Of a DNA stretch of 64,000 nt, positions 28,315 to 36,464 are shown piece after piece. The stretch is from NCBI GenBank assembly GCA_050730855.1, contig JBOHNU010000001.1:62001-126000 (forward strand), written 5' to 3'. The notes under the pieces are model-generated. The model worked only from the letters and a program-made list of their open reading frames with translations, was not told where the DNA came from and made no database searches. The first letter of the stretch is position 1, and each line of letters begins with the position of its first letter. This stretch comes from DASRJJ01 sp050730855. GTDB taxonomy: Bacteria > Patescibacteriota > Saccharimonadia > Saccharimonadales > UBA4665. A program made the position numbers and the translations under genes.

Positions 28315-28884
28315 ATGGCGTTTGAGGATCTTAAGACCAAGGATTCGGTGGTTATTGTGTACACCGGCGAGAGCAAAGGCAAAACCAGCGCCTCATTGGG
28401 CTTGATGATTCGCGCGCTCGGCAGCCGCTGGAACGTGGCGTTCATCCAATTTATAAAGTACTGGGGCGTGGGCGAACACGTGTTTATCCGCGATATTCTG
28501 CCGTTATACAAAGACCAGCTGCATTTTTACAAGGGCGGAAAAGGGTTTTACAACGCCGGCGACTTAAGCGCCGAATTCGTGACGCCCGAGCAGCACAAGC
28601 ACGCCGCGCAGGAAACCTTCGACGAGGCGCTGCGCTGCGCCACTTCCGGAAAATACGACTTAGTTATCTGCGACGAGATAAACAATGCCGTGCACGACGG
28701 CTTGCTGACACAGGCGCAGCTCAAAAAACTCCTGAGCAGCAAATCGCCCCAAACCAGCCTGTGCCTAACCGGCCGCAACTTCCCCGAAAACCTGGTGCCG
28801 CTGGTAGACATCGCCACCGATATGCACAAAATTAAACACCATTTCGACGACAAGTTCCTAGCCAACAAAGGTATTGATTTTTAA
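28315..28884 (+). CDS. cobO: Corrinoid adenosyltransferase, CobO/BtuR type
   Basis: 189 residues. The unusual P-loop Y-T-G-E-S-K-G-K-T-S-A-S-L-G lies near residue 17, followed by Q-F-I-K near 45, and C-D-E-I-N-N-A near 118 is the second nucleotide motif. The enzyme transfers adenosine from ATP to reduced corrinoid, making the coenzyme form of B12. The 3' end overlaps the convergent cytidine-deaminase-like gene by 4 bp. No B12 synthesis genes are nearby, so it likely acts on imported cobamide; compare the riboswitch module at 47936. Confidence 0.87.
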   Translation: MAFEDLKTKDSVVIVYTGESKGKTSASLGLMIRALGSRWNVAFIQFIKYWGVGEHVFIRDILPLYKDQLHFYKGGKGFYNAGDLSAEFVTPEQHKHAAQETFDEALRCATSGKYDLVICDEINNAVHDGLLTQAQLKKLLSSKSPQTSLCLTGRNFPENLVPLVDIATDMHKIKHHFDDKFLANKGIDF

Positions 28885-29465
28885 GTAACAGCCTGTGCAG
28901 TTGCGACACTGCCTACTAATTCCAGGGATGAACGCGGCCGTGGGACTTCTTTAAATTGTTCGTGCAGCCCAGCGACAGTAGTGCGATCTATGGCAGTGAT
29001 AAGGCCTTCATCGTCTATACCGCAAGTGACAATTTCTGTTGACTCGAGGATAGCAGGGCTCTGCCTAAACAAGTCGCGGCAATCTGCGCAAGGGCACAAC
29101 GTCTTAGCCGGTCGGCCATTAACTTCCTCGATTAACCCCTCGTCACCAGGGCCGGCGACATACAGACGTCGAACTACTACCTTCGTACCATCACTGGCAA
29201 GTTCATCGATCTGATTCAGGATGTCCATTTCGGCGCATCTTTTTGGCGCGCCACGGACGGGGCTGTAATTAGTGCCGTGCAGCACAAATAGCCAACCTTC
29301 ACTAGATTCGACCAAAGCCAAAGCGCCAACTTTGACGTTTCTATAAGAGACGCCGTTTTTAGCAACTTCTACAACTGTGTCTATCGCCGCCCGGTCGAAT
29401 GCATCAGGGACAATTAAATCAAACTGGTCCTGGCGCCCCACCAAGGCCTCTGAAGCAAACGACAT
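28881..29465 (-). CDS. Cytidine deaminase-fold protein
   Basis: 194 residues. The zinc-binding signature of the cytidine deaminase superfamily is visible: R-C-A-E-M near residue 79 (zinc ligand and catalytic glutamate) and T-L-C-P-C-A-D-C near residue 123. The rest matches poorly to true cytidine deaminases and the C-terminal 50 residues are extra, so the substrate may not be cytidine. A TATTAT -10 box ends 6 nt before the ATG on the minus strand. Base use is more even than in neighbouring genes. Confidence 0.65.
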   Translation of the reverse strand: MSFASEALVGRQDQFDLIVPDAFDRAAIDTVVEVAKNGVSYRNVKVGALALVESSEGWLFVLHGTNYSPVRGAPKRCAEMDILNQIDELASDGTKVVVRRLYVAGPGDEGLIEEVNGRPAKTLCPCADCRDLFRQSPAILESTEIVTCGIDDEGLITAIDRTTVAGLHEQFKEVPRPRSSLELVGSVATAQAVT

Positions 29466-29471
29466 TTATCG

Positions 29472-29477
29472 ATAATA
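29472..29477 (-). promoter_or_regulatory. -10 box of a leaderless promoter
   Basis: On the minus strand this reads TATTAT and ends exactly 6 nt before the ATG of the deaminase-fold gene. Confidence 0.5.
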
Positions 29478-29578
29478 TACAACTTTGGGGCAAAATTAGC
29501 TACAAATCATGGGCGATGGAGCGTGTTAGCTCGCGATCATGGCTTGTAGTTATTCTCCACGATTCTGACATCACAGCG

Positions 29579-29605
29579 TTGGCACTCTTGACAGTCGAGT
29601 GCTAA
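29579..29605 (+). promoter_or_regulatory. CIRCE operator (HrcA binding site)
   Basis: TTGGCACTC-N9-GAGTGCTAA matches the CIRCE consensus TTAGCACTC-N9-GAGTGCTAA with one mismatch. It overlaps the -35 box of the hsp20 promoter, the classic position for repression by HrcA. Heat induction of hsp20 by loss of HrcA binding is expected; hrcA itself is not in the window. Confidence 0.9.
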
Positions 29606-29617
29606 ACTTACTATATT
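29588..29617 (+). promoter_or_regulatory. hsp20 promoter
   Basis: TTGACA (29588-29593) and TATATT (29612-29617) are separated by 18 bp. The -35 box lies inside the CIRCE spacer. The leader to the ATG is about 43 nt and contains a strong AGGAGG, unlike the leaderless genes around it. Confidence 0.75.
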
Positions 29618-29666
29618 AAAAATGGTGGGATTCCCATCTTTTAAGAAATTAAGAGGAGGTAAAACT

Positions 29667-30122
29667 ATGCAACCATCAAAATGGAACGACCCCTTTACGG
29701 GGCTTACGAGCTTGCACAGCCAGCTCGACGATATGTTCAATAGTTTTTTTGGCGCCATGCCCAGCCAACCAGCGCAACGCATGCCGGCCATGAATGTCTA
29801 CTCCGAAGACGACAAGCAGCTTGTGGCCGAAGTTGAAGCGCCTGGGTTCGGCAAAGACGACATAGAAATAAGCGTACACAATGGCATGCTCGAAATTAAG
29901 GGCGAAAAGCACGAAAAAGAGGAAGATAAGGCCAAAAAACGCAGTTACATGGTGCGCGAAAGCCACGCCAGCTTTTACCGCTCCGTCGCGCTGCCAAAAT
30001 ACGCCGACGCCGAAAACGTACAAGCCAATTTTGACAGCGGCGTGCTCAAAGTAACCGTGCCGCTCAAGGAGCTGCCCGTACCCAAAAAAGTCGCCATCCA
30101 AAGCGGCGAAACCAAGAAATAG
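29667..30122 (+). CDS. Small heat-shock protein Hsp20
   Basis: 151 residues: a short N-terminal arm (about 1-40), an alpha-crystallin domain (about 42-135) with E-A-P-G-F-x-K-D-D-I-E-I and the G-V-L-K-V-T-V-P end signature, and a short basic tail. It binds unfolding proteins and prevents aggregation. The start is set by AGGAGG 8 nt upstream. A CIRCE operator controls it, and a strong hairpin terminator follows the stop. Confidence 0.94.
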   Translation: MQPSKWNDPFTGLTSLHSQLDDMFNSFFGAMPSQPAQRMPAMNVYSEDDKQLVAEVEAPGFGKDDIEISVHNGMLEIKGEKHEKEEDKAKKRSYMVRESHASFYRSVALPKYADAENVQANFDSGVLKVTVPLKELPVPKKVAIQSGETKK

Positions 30123-30144
30123 CATTGCCTTAAACGACAGTTCC

Positions 30145-30183
30145 AAGGTAGGCTGGATACATGCACCGGCCTACCTTATTTTT
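30145..30183 (+). terminator. Intrinsic terminator of hsp20 that contains the next start codon in its loop
   Basis: A 12-bp stem with one G-T wobble (30145-30156 with 30166-30177), a 9-nt loop and a run of five T (30179-30183) form a textbook intrinsic terminator 22 bp after the hsp20 stop. The ATG of the kinase-like gene (30161-30163) lies in the loop. Confidence 0.8.
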
Positions 30184-30679
30184 AATGCTCGGTTTCCCGG
30201 GAGCGGGGAAGACCACCGTTTCTAGAATGATCGAGGAACAAACCGGCGCCGTTCACCTCTGGGCCGACCACGAGCGCCGCAAGCGTTATGGCGAGCCGAC
30301 ACATAGCCACCAGGAAAACCTCAAGTTATACGACGAACTCAATTCCATAACCGACTCATTACTAGGTGCGGGTAAAAGCGTTATATTTGACACCAACTTT
30401 AATTTCTACAAAGACCGCGAACACCTGCGCCAAATCGCTGCCAAACATGGTGCGCAGACTCTTCTAATTTGGGTGCGCACACCAAAAGAACTGGCCCGCG
30501 ACCGCGCCACCAAGGACGCACACCTGCAGCACACCCGCGTGCTCGGCAACATGCCTGTCGAACATTTTGAGCGCATCAGTAGCAATCTAGAACCACCGCG
30601 CGAAGGCGAGCGAGTCATAGAATTTGACGGCACTCACGTGACAGCCGAAATGGTTGCCGACGCTTTGGCCCAGCACTAG
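30161..30679 (+). CDS. P-loop kinase-like ATPase (AAA_33/zeta-toxin fold)
   Basis: 172 residues. Walker A is G-F-P-G-A-G-K-T-T near residue 11, preceded by the expected hydrophobic strand, and a D-x-N strand (F-D-T-N-F-N-F near 75) acts as the second motif. C-terminal R-x-x-x-D-R-A-T-K resembles a lid arginine region. Such proteins phosphorylate small molecules or nucleotides; the substrate is unknown. Starting at 30161 keeps the first beta-strand; the next ATG (30185) would remove it. The start codon sits in the loop of the hsp20 terminator, and no ribosome site is visible. Confidence 0.75.
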   Translation: MHRPTLFLMLGFPGAGKTTVSRMIEEQTGAVHLWADHERRKRYGEPTHSHQENLKLYDELNSITDSLLGAGKSVIFDTNFNFYKDREHLRQIAAKHGAQTLLIWVRTPKELARDRATKDAHLQHTRVLGNMPVEHFERISSNLEPPREGERVIEFDGTHVTAEMVADALAQH

Positions 30680-30828
30680 GCATAAGCAACTACACCATCA
30701 CTATCGAACCAAAGTAGGCCGCGATCAAACCAATCCCGCTCCCTAAATCTCCAAACCGCAATGCTTTACAATAGAGTCGTGCACTCTCGGCCAAAGCCGC
30801 ATCAACGTGCATCTGTAGTTAACTTACC

Positions 30829-32190
30829 ATGACCAAACAGCGAACGTTTTACCACTTGCTTACCAACACGCTCACCGCCTCGGTGGTGAACTTTACGGTG
30901 TGGTTTGCAATTACATTTTTCGTATACCTCGAGACGCGCTCGGTGTTTGCCACGGCCACAATCGCCGGACTGTATCTGGTGATTACCGCTGTCTCCGGCT
31001 TTTGGTTCGGCAGCATTGTTGACCATCACAAAAAGAAATCGGCCATGATATTTTCGAGCATCTGCTCGCTTGTGCTGTACGCCATCTGTTTTGCTATTTA
31101 TTTGTTTGCCGGACGCGAGGCGTTTTCCGACCCAACGAGCCCCTTATTGTGGCTGTTTGTCGTGTTGCTCATGATTGGCGTGGTGATCGGCAACATCCGT
31201 AGCGTGGCGATGTCGACCAGCGTGACGCTATTAATTCCCGAAGATCGGCGCGATAAAGCTAACGGTTTAGTTGGGTCGGCCTGGGGCGTTTCGTTCCTTG
31301 TTACATCGGTTATCAGCGGTTTGCTGGTTGGATTGTCGGGCATGTTCCATGCGCTTTTACTGGCAGTCACTATGACGGTTTTGATCATCGCGCACTTGTT
31401 GCTTATTCGCGTGCCTGAGAAACAAATTGTCTCGTCCGAGGAAAATGGCAAGCGGGGCAAGGTTGATATTCGCGGCACGCTGAAAGTGATCGTCGGCGTA
31501 CCCGGGTTGTTTGCGCTTATCATCTTTACGACGTTCAATAACTTTCTGGGCGGCGTGTTTATGGCGCTCATGGACGCGTACGGTTTGTCGCTGGTGTCGG
31601 TGCAGGTGTGGGGGCTCTTGTGGGGCTTTTTGAGCACCGGATTTATCCTGGGCGGGCTGATTATTGCCAGGACCGGCTTGGGCAGAAATCCGCTGCGCGC
31701 CATACTGCTGGTGAACGTTATTCTGTGGACGATTTCAAGCGTATTTACCATCCAGGCGTCGATTATTCTGCTAACGGTCGGCATGTTTATTTATATGTTC
31801 CTGATTCCGTACGTTGAGGCCGCTGAGCAAACGATCTTGCAAAAGGTCGTGCCGTACCCGCGGCAGGGGCGAGTGTTTGGGTTTGCGCAAAGTATGGAGC
31901 AGGCTGCGTCGCCGCTCACAGCTTTTTTGATCGGGCCAATAGCGCAATTCATCTTTATTCCGTTCATGACCACGGGCAGTGGACCCGAGCTGATCGGCAG
32001 TTGGTACGGAACCGGTCCTGACCGTGGATTGGCACTATTATTTACTCTGGCAGGTATCATCGGCCTGATCGTAACCCTGCTGGCATTCGGCTCAAAATAT
32101 TATCGGCAACTTTCGGCTCGCTACAAAGACGGTGTTGTAGTACCACCAACCGAATTATCTACTCCCGAAGATATAAGCAAGGTCGCTTAA
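30829..32190 (+). CDS. MFS transporter
   Basis: 453 residues with about 11-12 membrane helices and the MFS loop pattern G-x-x-x-D-H-H-K-K-K near residues 62-72. Overall it resembles the MFS_3/EntS-like drug and siderophore exporters. The C-terminus is hydrophilic. The preceding 149 bp hold a possible TACAAT -10 box near 30767 and no other gene. The substrate is not predictable. Confidence 0.85.
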   Translation: MTKQRTFYHLLTNTLTASVVNFTVWFAITFFVYLETRSVFATATIAGLYLVITAVSGFWFGSIVDHHKKKSAMIFSSICSLVLYAICFAIYLFAGREAFSDPTSPLLWLFVVLLMIGVVIGNIRSVAMSTSVTLLIPEDRRDKANGLVGSAWGVSFLVTSVISGLLVGLSGMFHALLLAVTMTVLIIAHLLLIRVPEKQIVSSEENGKRGKVDIRGTLKVIVGVPGLFALIIFTTFNNFLGGVFMALMDAYGLSLVSVQVWGLLWGFLSTGFILGGLIIARTGLGRNPLRAILLVNVILWTISSVFTIQASIILLTVGMFIYMFLIPYVEAAEQTILQKVVPYPRQGRVFGFAQSMEQAASPLTAFLIGPIAQFIFIPFMTTGSGPELIGSWYGTGPDRGLALLFTLAGIIGLIVTLLAFGSKYYRQLSARYKDGVVVPPTELSTPEDISKVA

Positions 32191-32300
32191 GCCTTCGAGC
32201 GCAACACTCCCCGCTAGGTCTGCTCCATATTTGTTACTATAAAGCACGGATCGCGCTAGTCTTGGAGCGCAACAGTGGCCAGAAATAACTTTGATCACAA

Positions 32301-33173
32301 TTATTCTAAAGGGGTGATTGAGGTGGCGACCGGGCTGGGTCGGTTGGTGGTTACTTGCGGCGATAAAAGGCATTTTAGTGAGAATCTGCCGGTGGAGGGG
32401 TTGTAGCCGCGGTAAGCCATGCGGATTGGCAGGTAAACGGCTATTACCAGCCAGGCAACAAAGTACATGTCGCGGTGCAAACGCAAGCCGTGCAGCCGGT
32501 ATGTCCGTGGAGTACTGATCACGTAGTCGTAAAACACAAAAGGCCGGGCATTGCCTTGACGGAAAGAAGCGGTAACGACCATAAGGGGTTCGAACACTAC
32601 TTTGCGCTTTAAAAGAGCCAGGTGAGCGGAAAGGTCGAGGTCTTCATGATGCCTGCGCTCTTGACACACGGCATCCCGCACCACGAGCCAAGCCGATTTG
32701 CGAATCGCGGTGTTTACGCCCTGCATAGACTGCTCGCCCAAAGGTTTGGCACGGTGGGCAAGCCAGCTGCGGAAATAAGAATCCAGCGTGTCGAATAACT
32801 GTCGGGCGCACACCTCGCGGTAGCGGACGGTTCCAGTGGCGGCGTCTACCGAAGGGTCGGCAAACAGCTTTTGAATGGTTTCCACCCAGTCCGGCGCGAT
32901 GATGCTGTCGCCGTCGAGCCGGCCAATCACTTCGCCGCGGGCGGCGTTGTAACCGCGGTCGCGGGCGGGCTGCGGCCCTTGTTTTTTCTCTGAAAGCAGC
33001 GTTACGAACGGAAACGAGCGAGCAATAGCTGCGGTTGCATCTGTGGAGTTATTATCTACAACAATTACCTCGAACGGCTTGACGGTTTGCCGAGCGACTG
33101 CCTCCAGACACAACCGCAGATGCGTCTCTTCGTTATACGCGGGGATAACAATACTTACGTTTGGTCGGCGCAT
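32301..33173 (-). CDS. Family 2 glycosyltransferase
   Basis: 290 residues. GT-A fold markers: I-V-I-P-A-Y-N-E-E near residue 8, V-V-D-N-N-S-T-D near 39 and G-R-L-D-G-D-S near 84 (metal-binding D-x-D variant). H-H-E-D-L-D near residue 188 is the likely catalytic base region. A C-terminal hydrophobic segment (about 238-258) may anchor it. It is divergent from the glycosidase-like gene with only 17 bp between starts, so the two probably share a promoter region and a glycan pathway. Confidence 0.87.
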   Translation of the reverse strand: MRRPNVSIVIPAYNEETHLRLCLEAVARQTVKPFEVIVVDNNSTDATAAIARSFPFVTLLSEKKQGPQPARDRGYNAARGEVIGRLDGDSIIAPDWVETIQKLFADPSVDAATGTVRYREVCARQLFDTLDSYFRSWLAHRAKPLGEQSMQGVNTAIRKSAWLVVRDAVCQERRHHEDLDLSAHLALLKRKVVFEPLMVVTASFRQGNARPFVFYDYVISTPRTYRLHGLRLHRDMYFVAWLVIAVYLPIRMAYRGYNPSTGRFSLKCLLSPQVTTNRPSPVATSITPLE

Positions 33174-33177
33174 CCTA

Positions 33178-33183
33178 TATAGT
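33178..33183 (+). promoter_or_regulatory. Overlapping divergent -10 boxes
   Basis: TATAGT ends 7 nt before the ATG at 33191. The same 17-bp gap read on the minus strand gives TACACT (33181-33186) 7 nt before the ATG at 33173. Both genes would be leaderless and their promoters would exclude one another. Confidence 0.5.
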
Positions 33184-33190
33184 GTAGCGT

Positions 33191-34348
33191 ATGGACGGTA
33201 CTTCCGCCGAACACAAACACCGAAAATATCGCTTTTTGACCCGCGTAAAACACGTTGTTCTGTGGCCGTTTAAATTGGTTAAGAGGTTCTGGAAGCAGGG
33301 ATTGTGGCAAAAAATTGTCGTGCTGCTTTGTTCACTGGTGTTGCTGTTTGTTGCCACGGTAATGGGGGTTGCTCAATGGTACATCAATACCAACGACCAC
33401 CAGCCGCTGCGGCTGGGCGCGACGTTTATCCCATCGTACGCCGAGGATTTGGGGCTAAACCCCGAAGAGACGATGGACACCCTAATAAACGAGCTTGGAG
33501 TAAAGCATTTCCGCCTGGTCAGCTACTGGAACGAGCTGGAGCCGGCGCAAGACCAATATGATTTTTCGCGCCTGGACTGGCAGTTCAGAAAAGCCGAAGC
33601 CGCCGATGCTACGGTATCGCTGGCGTTGGGTTTGCGCCAGCCGCGCTGGCCGGAGTGCCATTGGCCGCAGTGGGCGCAGGAGCTGAATGGGCAGGGCGGG
33701 CCGAGCGTTGGGCAGTGGCAGGAGCAGCTTGAACAGTTTATCGCCCAGGTGGTAAACCGCTACAAAAGTTCGCCGGCGCTCAGCAGCTACCAGCTGGAAA
33801 ACGAGTACTTTCTAAAAGTCTTCAGCCCGGAATGTATCGATTACAGTCGCGACCGCCTGGTAAGCGAATTTAACCTGGTCAAGCAGCTCGATCCGTTCCA
33901 CCCAGTCATTCTGGCGCGCAGCAATAACTACGGCGTGCCGCTCGGCGATCCAATTCCCGATATCTACGGCTTTTCGGTGTATCGCCGCGTATGGGACGGC
34001 AAAACAAATCGTTACTTCCAGTACCCGCTGCCGCCCAAATGGTATGCTTTCCACGCCGGGCTGCAACAAATTATCCACGGCAAACCATCTTTGCTACATG
34101 AGTTACAGGCCGAGGCCTGGCCGCCGAACGGGCAGAGCATCCAAAACGTCAGCCTTGAGGAGCAAAACAAGTCAATTAACGCCGAACGCCTAGAAGATAC
34201 GTTCCAGTTCGGCATCGACGCCGGCTTCCGCGAAATCTACTTGTGGGGCGCCGAGTACTGGCTGTACCGCAAAGACAAACTTGGCGATCCTAGCCTGTGG
34301 GATGTCGCCAAAGAAGAGTTCCGCACACTGGAAGGCACGCACGAATAA
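33191..34348 (+). CDS. Membrane-anchored clan GH-A glycosidase-like protein
   Basis: 385 residues. A basic cytoplasmic head and one signal-anchor helix (about 44-66) precede a TIM-barrel domain. The barrel has Y-W-N-E-L-E-P near residue 114, the likely acid/base in Y-Q-L-E-N-E-Y near 201 and the likely nucleophile in L-L-H-E-L-Q-A-E near 302, as in beta-galactosidase/cellulase-like GH-A enzymes. It would act on glycans outside the cell. The exact GH family cannot be fixed by eye. Confidence 0.75.
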   Translation: MDGTSAEHKHRKYRFLTRVKHVVLWPFKLVKRFWKQGLWQKIVVLLCSLVLLFVATVMGVAQWYINTNDHQPLRLGATFIPSYAEDLGLNPEETMDTLINELGVKHFRLVSYWNELEPAQDQYDFSRLDWQFRKAEAADATVSLALGLRQPRWPECHWPQWAQELNGQGGPSVGQWQEQLEQFIAQVVNRYKSSPALSSYQLENEYFLKVFSPECIDYSRDRLVSEFNLVKQLDPFHPVILARSNNYGVPLGDPIPDIYGFSVYRRVWDGKTNRYFQYPLPPKWYAFHAGLQQIIHGKPSLLHELQAEAWPPNGQSIQNVSLEEQNKSINAERLEDTFQFGIDAGFREIYLWGAEYWLYRKDKLGDPSLWDVAKEEFRTLEGTHE

Positions 34349-34361
34349 ACCAAACATCCTT

Positions 34362-34367
34362 TATACT
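34362..34367 (+). promoter_or_regulatory. -10 box of leaderless smpB
   Basis: TATACT ends exactly 6 nt before the GTG at 34374. It decides between this GTG and open codons upstream. Confidence 0.6.
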
Positions 34368-34373
34368 ATAAGG

Positions 34374-34835
34374 GTGAAAAAACGTCTAAATCAAACCAAA
34401 CAAATTACCAACCGCCGCGCCCGGCACGATTACGAGCTGGGCGATAGTTTGGTGGTGGGCATTGTGCTAAGTGGAGCCGAAACCAAGGCGCTTCGTATGG
34501 GCCATGGCCAGCTGCGCGGTGCATACGTCACCATAAAGGATGGCGAACTGTTACTTCTAAATGCGACCATCAACGGAACCAGCGGCATCCCAATCAGCGA
34601 ATCCGACCAAACGCGCAGCCGCAAACTGCTGGCCAAACACCGCGAAATTCAAGCACTTATTGATGCAAAACAGCAAGGCAAAACCATTGTACCACTCGAA
34701 ATGCTCACCGGCGGCCGCTACATAAAACTCCGTATCGCAGTCGGCAAGGGCAAAAAGCAATACGACAAACGCGAAACCCTAAAACGCCGCGACGAACAAC
34801 GCCGCATAAACGCTGTTCTTAAGTCGCGCCGATAG
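34374..34835 (+). CDS. smpB: SsrA-binding protein
   Basis: 153 residues. SmpB family features are complete: N-R-R-A-R-H-D-Y near residue 13, G-A-E-T-K-A-L-R-x-G near 33, R-S-R-K-L-L-A-K-H near 81 and the tail G-K-K-Q-Y-D-K-R. SmpB brings tmRNA to stalled ribosomes for rescue. A GTG start is chosen because the -10 box lies 6 nt upstream and the family match starts here. No tmRNA gene is seen in the window. Confidence 0.93.
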   Translation: MKKRLNQTKQITNRRARHDYELGDSLVVGIVLSGAETKALRMGHGQLRGAYVTIKDGELLLLNATINGTSGIPISESDQTRSRKLLAKHREIQALIDAKQQGKTIVPLEMLTGGRYIKLRIAVGKGKKQYDKRETLKRRDEQRRINAVLKSRR

Positions 34836-34874
34836 TTTACTATTTTGGACTTAACAGGTAAAATAGCTGGGTAT

Positions 34875-34949
34875 TCCGGAGTAGCTCAGCGGTAGAGCAA
34901 GAAGCTGTTAACTTCGAGGTCGCCGGTTCGAATCCGGCCTCCGGAGCCA
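34875..34949 (+). tRNA. tRNA-Asn (GTT), CCA encoded
   Basis: A full cloverleaf: acceptor TCCGGAG/CTCCGGA, D-stem GCTC/GAGC, anticodon loop CTGTTAA giving GTT, T-arm GCCGG-TTCGAAT-CCGGC, discriminator G and CCA. One mismatch closes the anticodon stem. Its last seven bases are part of the attachment core of the integrated element, and the gene stays intact after integration. Confidence 0.96.
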
Positions 34950-36464
34950 ATTTTGTGAAAGAGTGCTATCAACAAGTACCGAGAAAGGTTTCAACAGATT
35001 GAGTTGAAGCCTTTTTTCGTTGATTTGGCAGTTCGCAAGTAGAGCCTTCAAGATTTTGTTCTTTTGGGCAGGTTGCGAACTTTGAAATATACTACGGGCG
35101 TTTTGGGCTAGTTCTAACAGATGTGTAGCGGTCAAAATGAAACTTTTGTCGTTGTTGGTATATTCAACGAGCCTATACTCTAATTCTTCCTTTTCTGCTT
35201 TGTATTTAGTTACGTATTTGTCATAGTCAGGCGTAGTAATACGTCCGTCTAGGCGGTCTTCGTATAGCGTTTCCAGTCGCTTGTCTATAACATCAACCTT
35301 ATCTTTGGTTTCTTTGATAGCGTTACGGTAGAACAACTGTATGTTGTCGTGTTCGCCCTTCAAGATGTCCAATACTTGATTGACTATATTTTCGCTAATA
35401 GACAACCGTTTCAGCAAGTCATCAACTTGCGGTAAAAGTTCAGCTTCTGGCACTGGTGGTTGGTTACAGTCAATCGTATCTCGTCTTGCTTTTGAGCAAC
35501 GCATATAAACACGTCCTTTCTTTTCATAAGATGAGTATGAGCAACCACAGGTAGCACAACGTACAACGCCAGTAAACGTAAATACTTGGCGTGTCAGCGT
35601 CTTGTGGCTGTTGTTATTGCGTTCTTCATTGAGAAACTGAACCTTATCAAACAATCGCTTTTCAATTATTGGTTGATACTTATGTGGGTATTCTTTGTCG
35701 TTATACCGCATTACGCCGTAATAAAAGGGGTTCATAAGCATAGTCTGTATCTGGCTTTGGGAAACAACGCCTTGTCCTTTTGTGTTGGCTCGTAAGCCAT
35801 CTTCTTTGAGTTGCTTAGCGATAGTTCTGAACGATTTACCATCAAGACGCATTTCGTAGGCTTTGACGATATACTTACTACGAATAGGGTCAGGTACAAT
35901 ATCTTTGCTGATGATGTTGCCGTTAGCGTCTGTGATGTTGATATTCTTGTAGCCGACTGGTGCTTTACCAGGAAACTCGCCAATGCTTACCTTCTGGTCT
36001 TGACGGCGTTTCACATTGTCGCTGATAGCCGATGAGTAGTATTCGCCAAAAACCATACCCATACCGAGCCGTGTTTTGTCGCTAGCAGGCGAGTTTTTTT
36101 GGTAAATCAGATTGTCAGACGGAAAATGTAGTTCAATCTTACCTTCTTTGACCAAGCCTTTCATTGTCTGAACGATGTCGCTAGAAGCGTCCCTTGTGAA
36201 GCGGTCAATCTTATCAAATACCACGATACAGAAGTTTGGGTATTTTTTGATATTATCAACAATCTCACGAAACTTTTGGCGGTCTTCCTTGTAGGCAGTT
36301 TCGTCAAAGGCATAGTATTCGCTGTTTAGTTTGAGCCTGTTACTGTAAGCATCTAGGCGTAGTTTTTGTGCTGGCAGGGCGTCAGTCTGTCGTGGGTCTG
36401 ATACACGAGCAATGTTGTGGCGAGCGTCCGTTACGTTTGTATCGGTAGTAGGTATGCTTACCAA
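34908..36464 (-). CDS. Large serine recombinase (integrase), tail encoded in tRNA antisense
   Basis: 518 residues. The N-terminal resolvase domain has the catalytic serine in A-R-V-S-D-P-R-Q near residue 22 and the F-D-K-I-D-R-F-x-R-D region. A recombinase domain (about 170-280), a zinc ribbon with C-A-T-C-G-C and two later cysteines (about 310-345) and a coiled coil (about 375-450) follow, as in large serine integrases. The last 13 codons lie across the attachment core and inside the antisense of tRNA-Asn, ending at 34908. The native tail appears to be at 43093-43219. It overlaps the Rep-like gene by 83 bp, so the true start could be somewhat later. Confidence 0.92.
   Translation of the reverse strand: MVSIPTTDTNVTDARHNIARVSDPRQTDALPAQKLRLDAYSNRLKLNSEYYAFDETAYKEDRQKFREIVDNIKKYPNFCIVVFDKIDRFTRDASSDIVQTMKGLVKEGKIELHFPSDNLIYQKNSPASDKTRLGMGMVFGEYYSSAISDNVKRRQDQKVSIGEFPGKAPVGYKNINITDANGNIISKDIVPDPIRSKYIVKAYEMRLDGKSFRTIAKQLKEDGLRANTKGQGVVSQSQIQTMLMNPFYYGVMRYNDKEYPHKYQPIIEKRLFDKVQFLNEERNNNSHKTLTRQVFTFTGVVRCATCGCSYSSYEKKGRVYMRCSKARRDTIDCNQPPVPEAELLPQVDDLLKRLSISENIVNQVLDILKGEHDNIQLFYRNAIKETKDKVDVIDKRLETLYEDRLDGRITTPDYDKYVTKYKAEKEELEYRLVEYTNNDKSFILTATHLLELAQNARSIFQSSQPAQKNKILKALLANCQINEKRLQLNLLKPFSVLVDSTLSQNWLRRPDSNRRPRS
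34943..34950 (+). repeat. Attachment core, attL copy
   Basis: GGAGCCAA, formed by the last seven bases of tRNA-Asn plus one A. The identical 8-mer is at 43212-43219. Flanking bases differ at both ends, so the repeat is exactly 8 bp. Confidence 0.75.

Noticed and set aside
31098..31784. 228-codon open frame antisense to the MFS transporter
   Set aside because: Composition is a mirror of the membrane protein on the other strand; no start signal and no domain.
32196..32275. Direct repeat GAGCGCAACA in the gap after the MFS gene
   Set aside because: Two short copies about 65 bp apart with no other structure; too little to call a repeat family or operator.
34908..34946. The recombinase tail R-P-D-S-N-R-R-P as a functional motif
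   Set aside because: It is the antisense translation of tRNA-Asn. Similar tails are a known artefact of frames that run into tRNA genes, so I treat it as a product of integration, not a domain.
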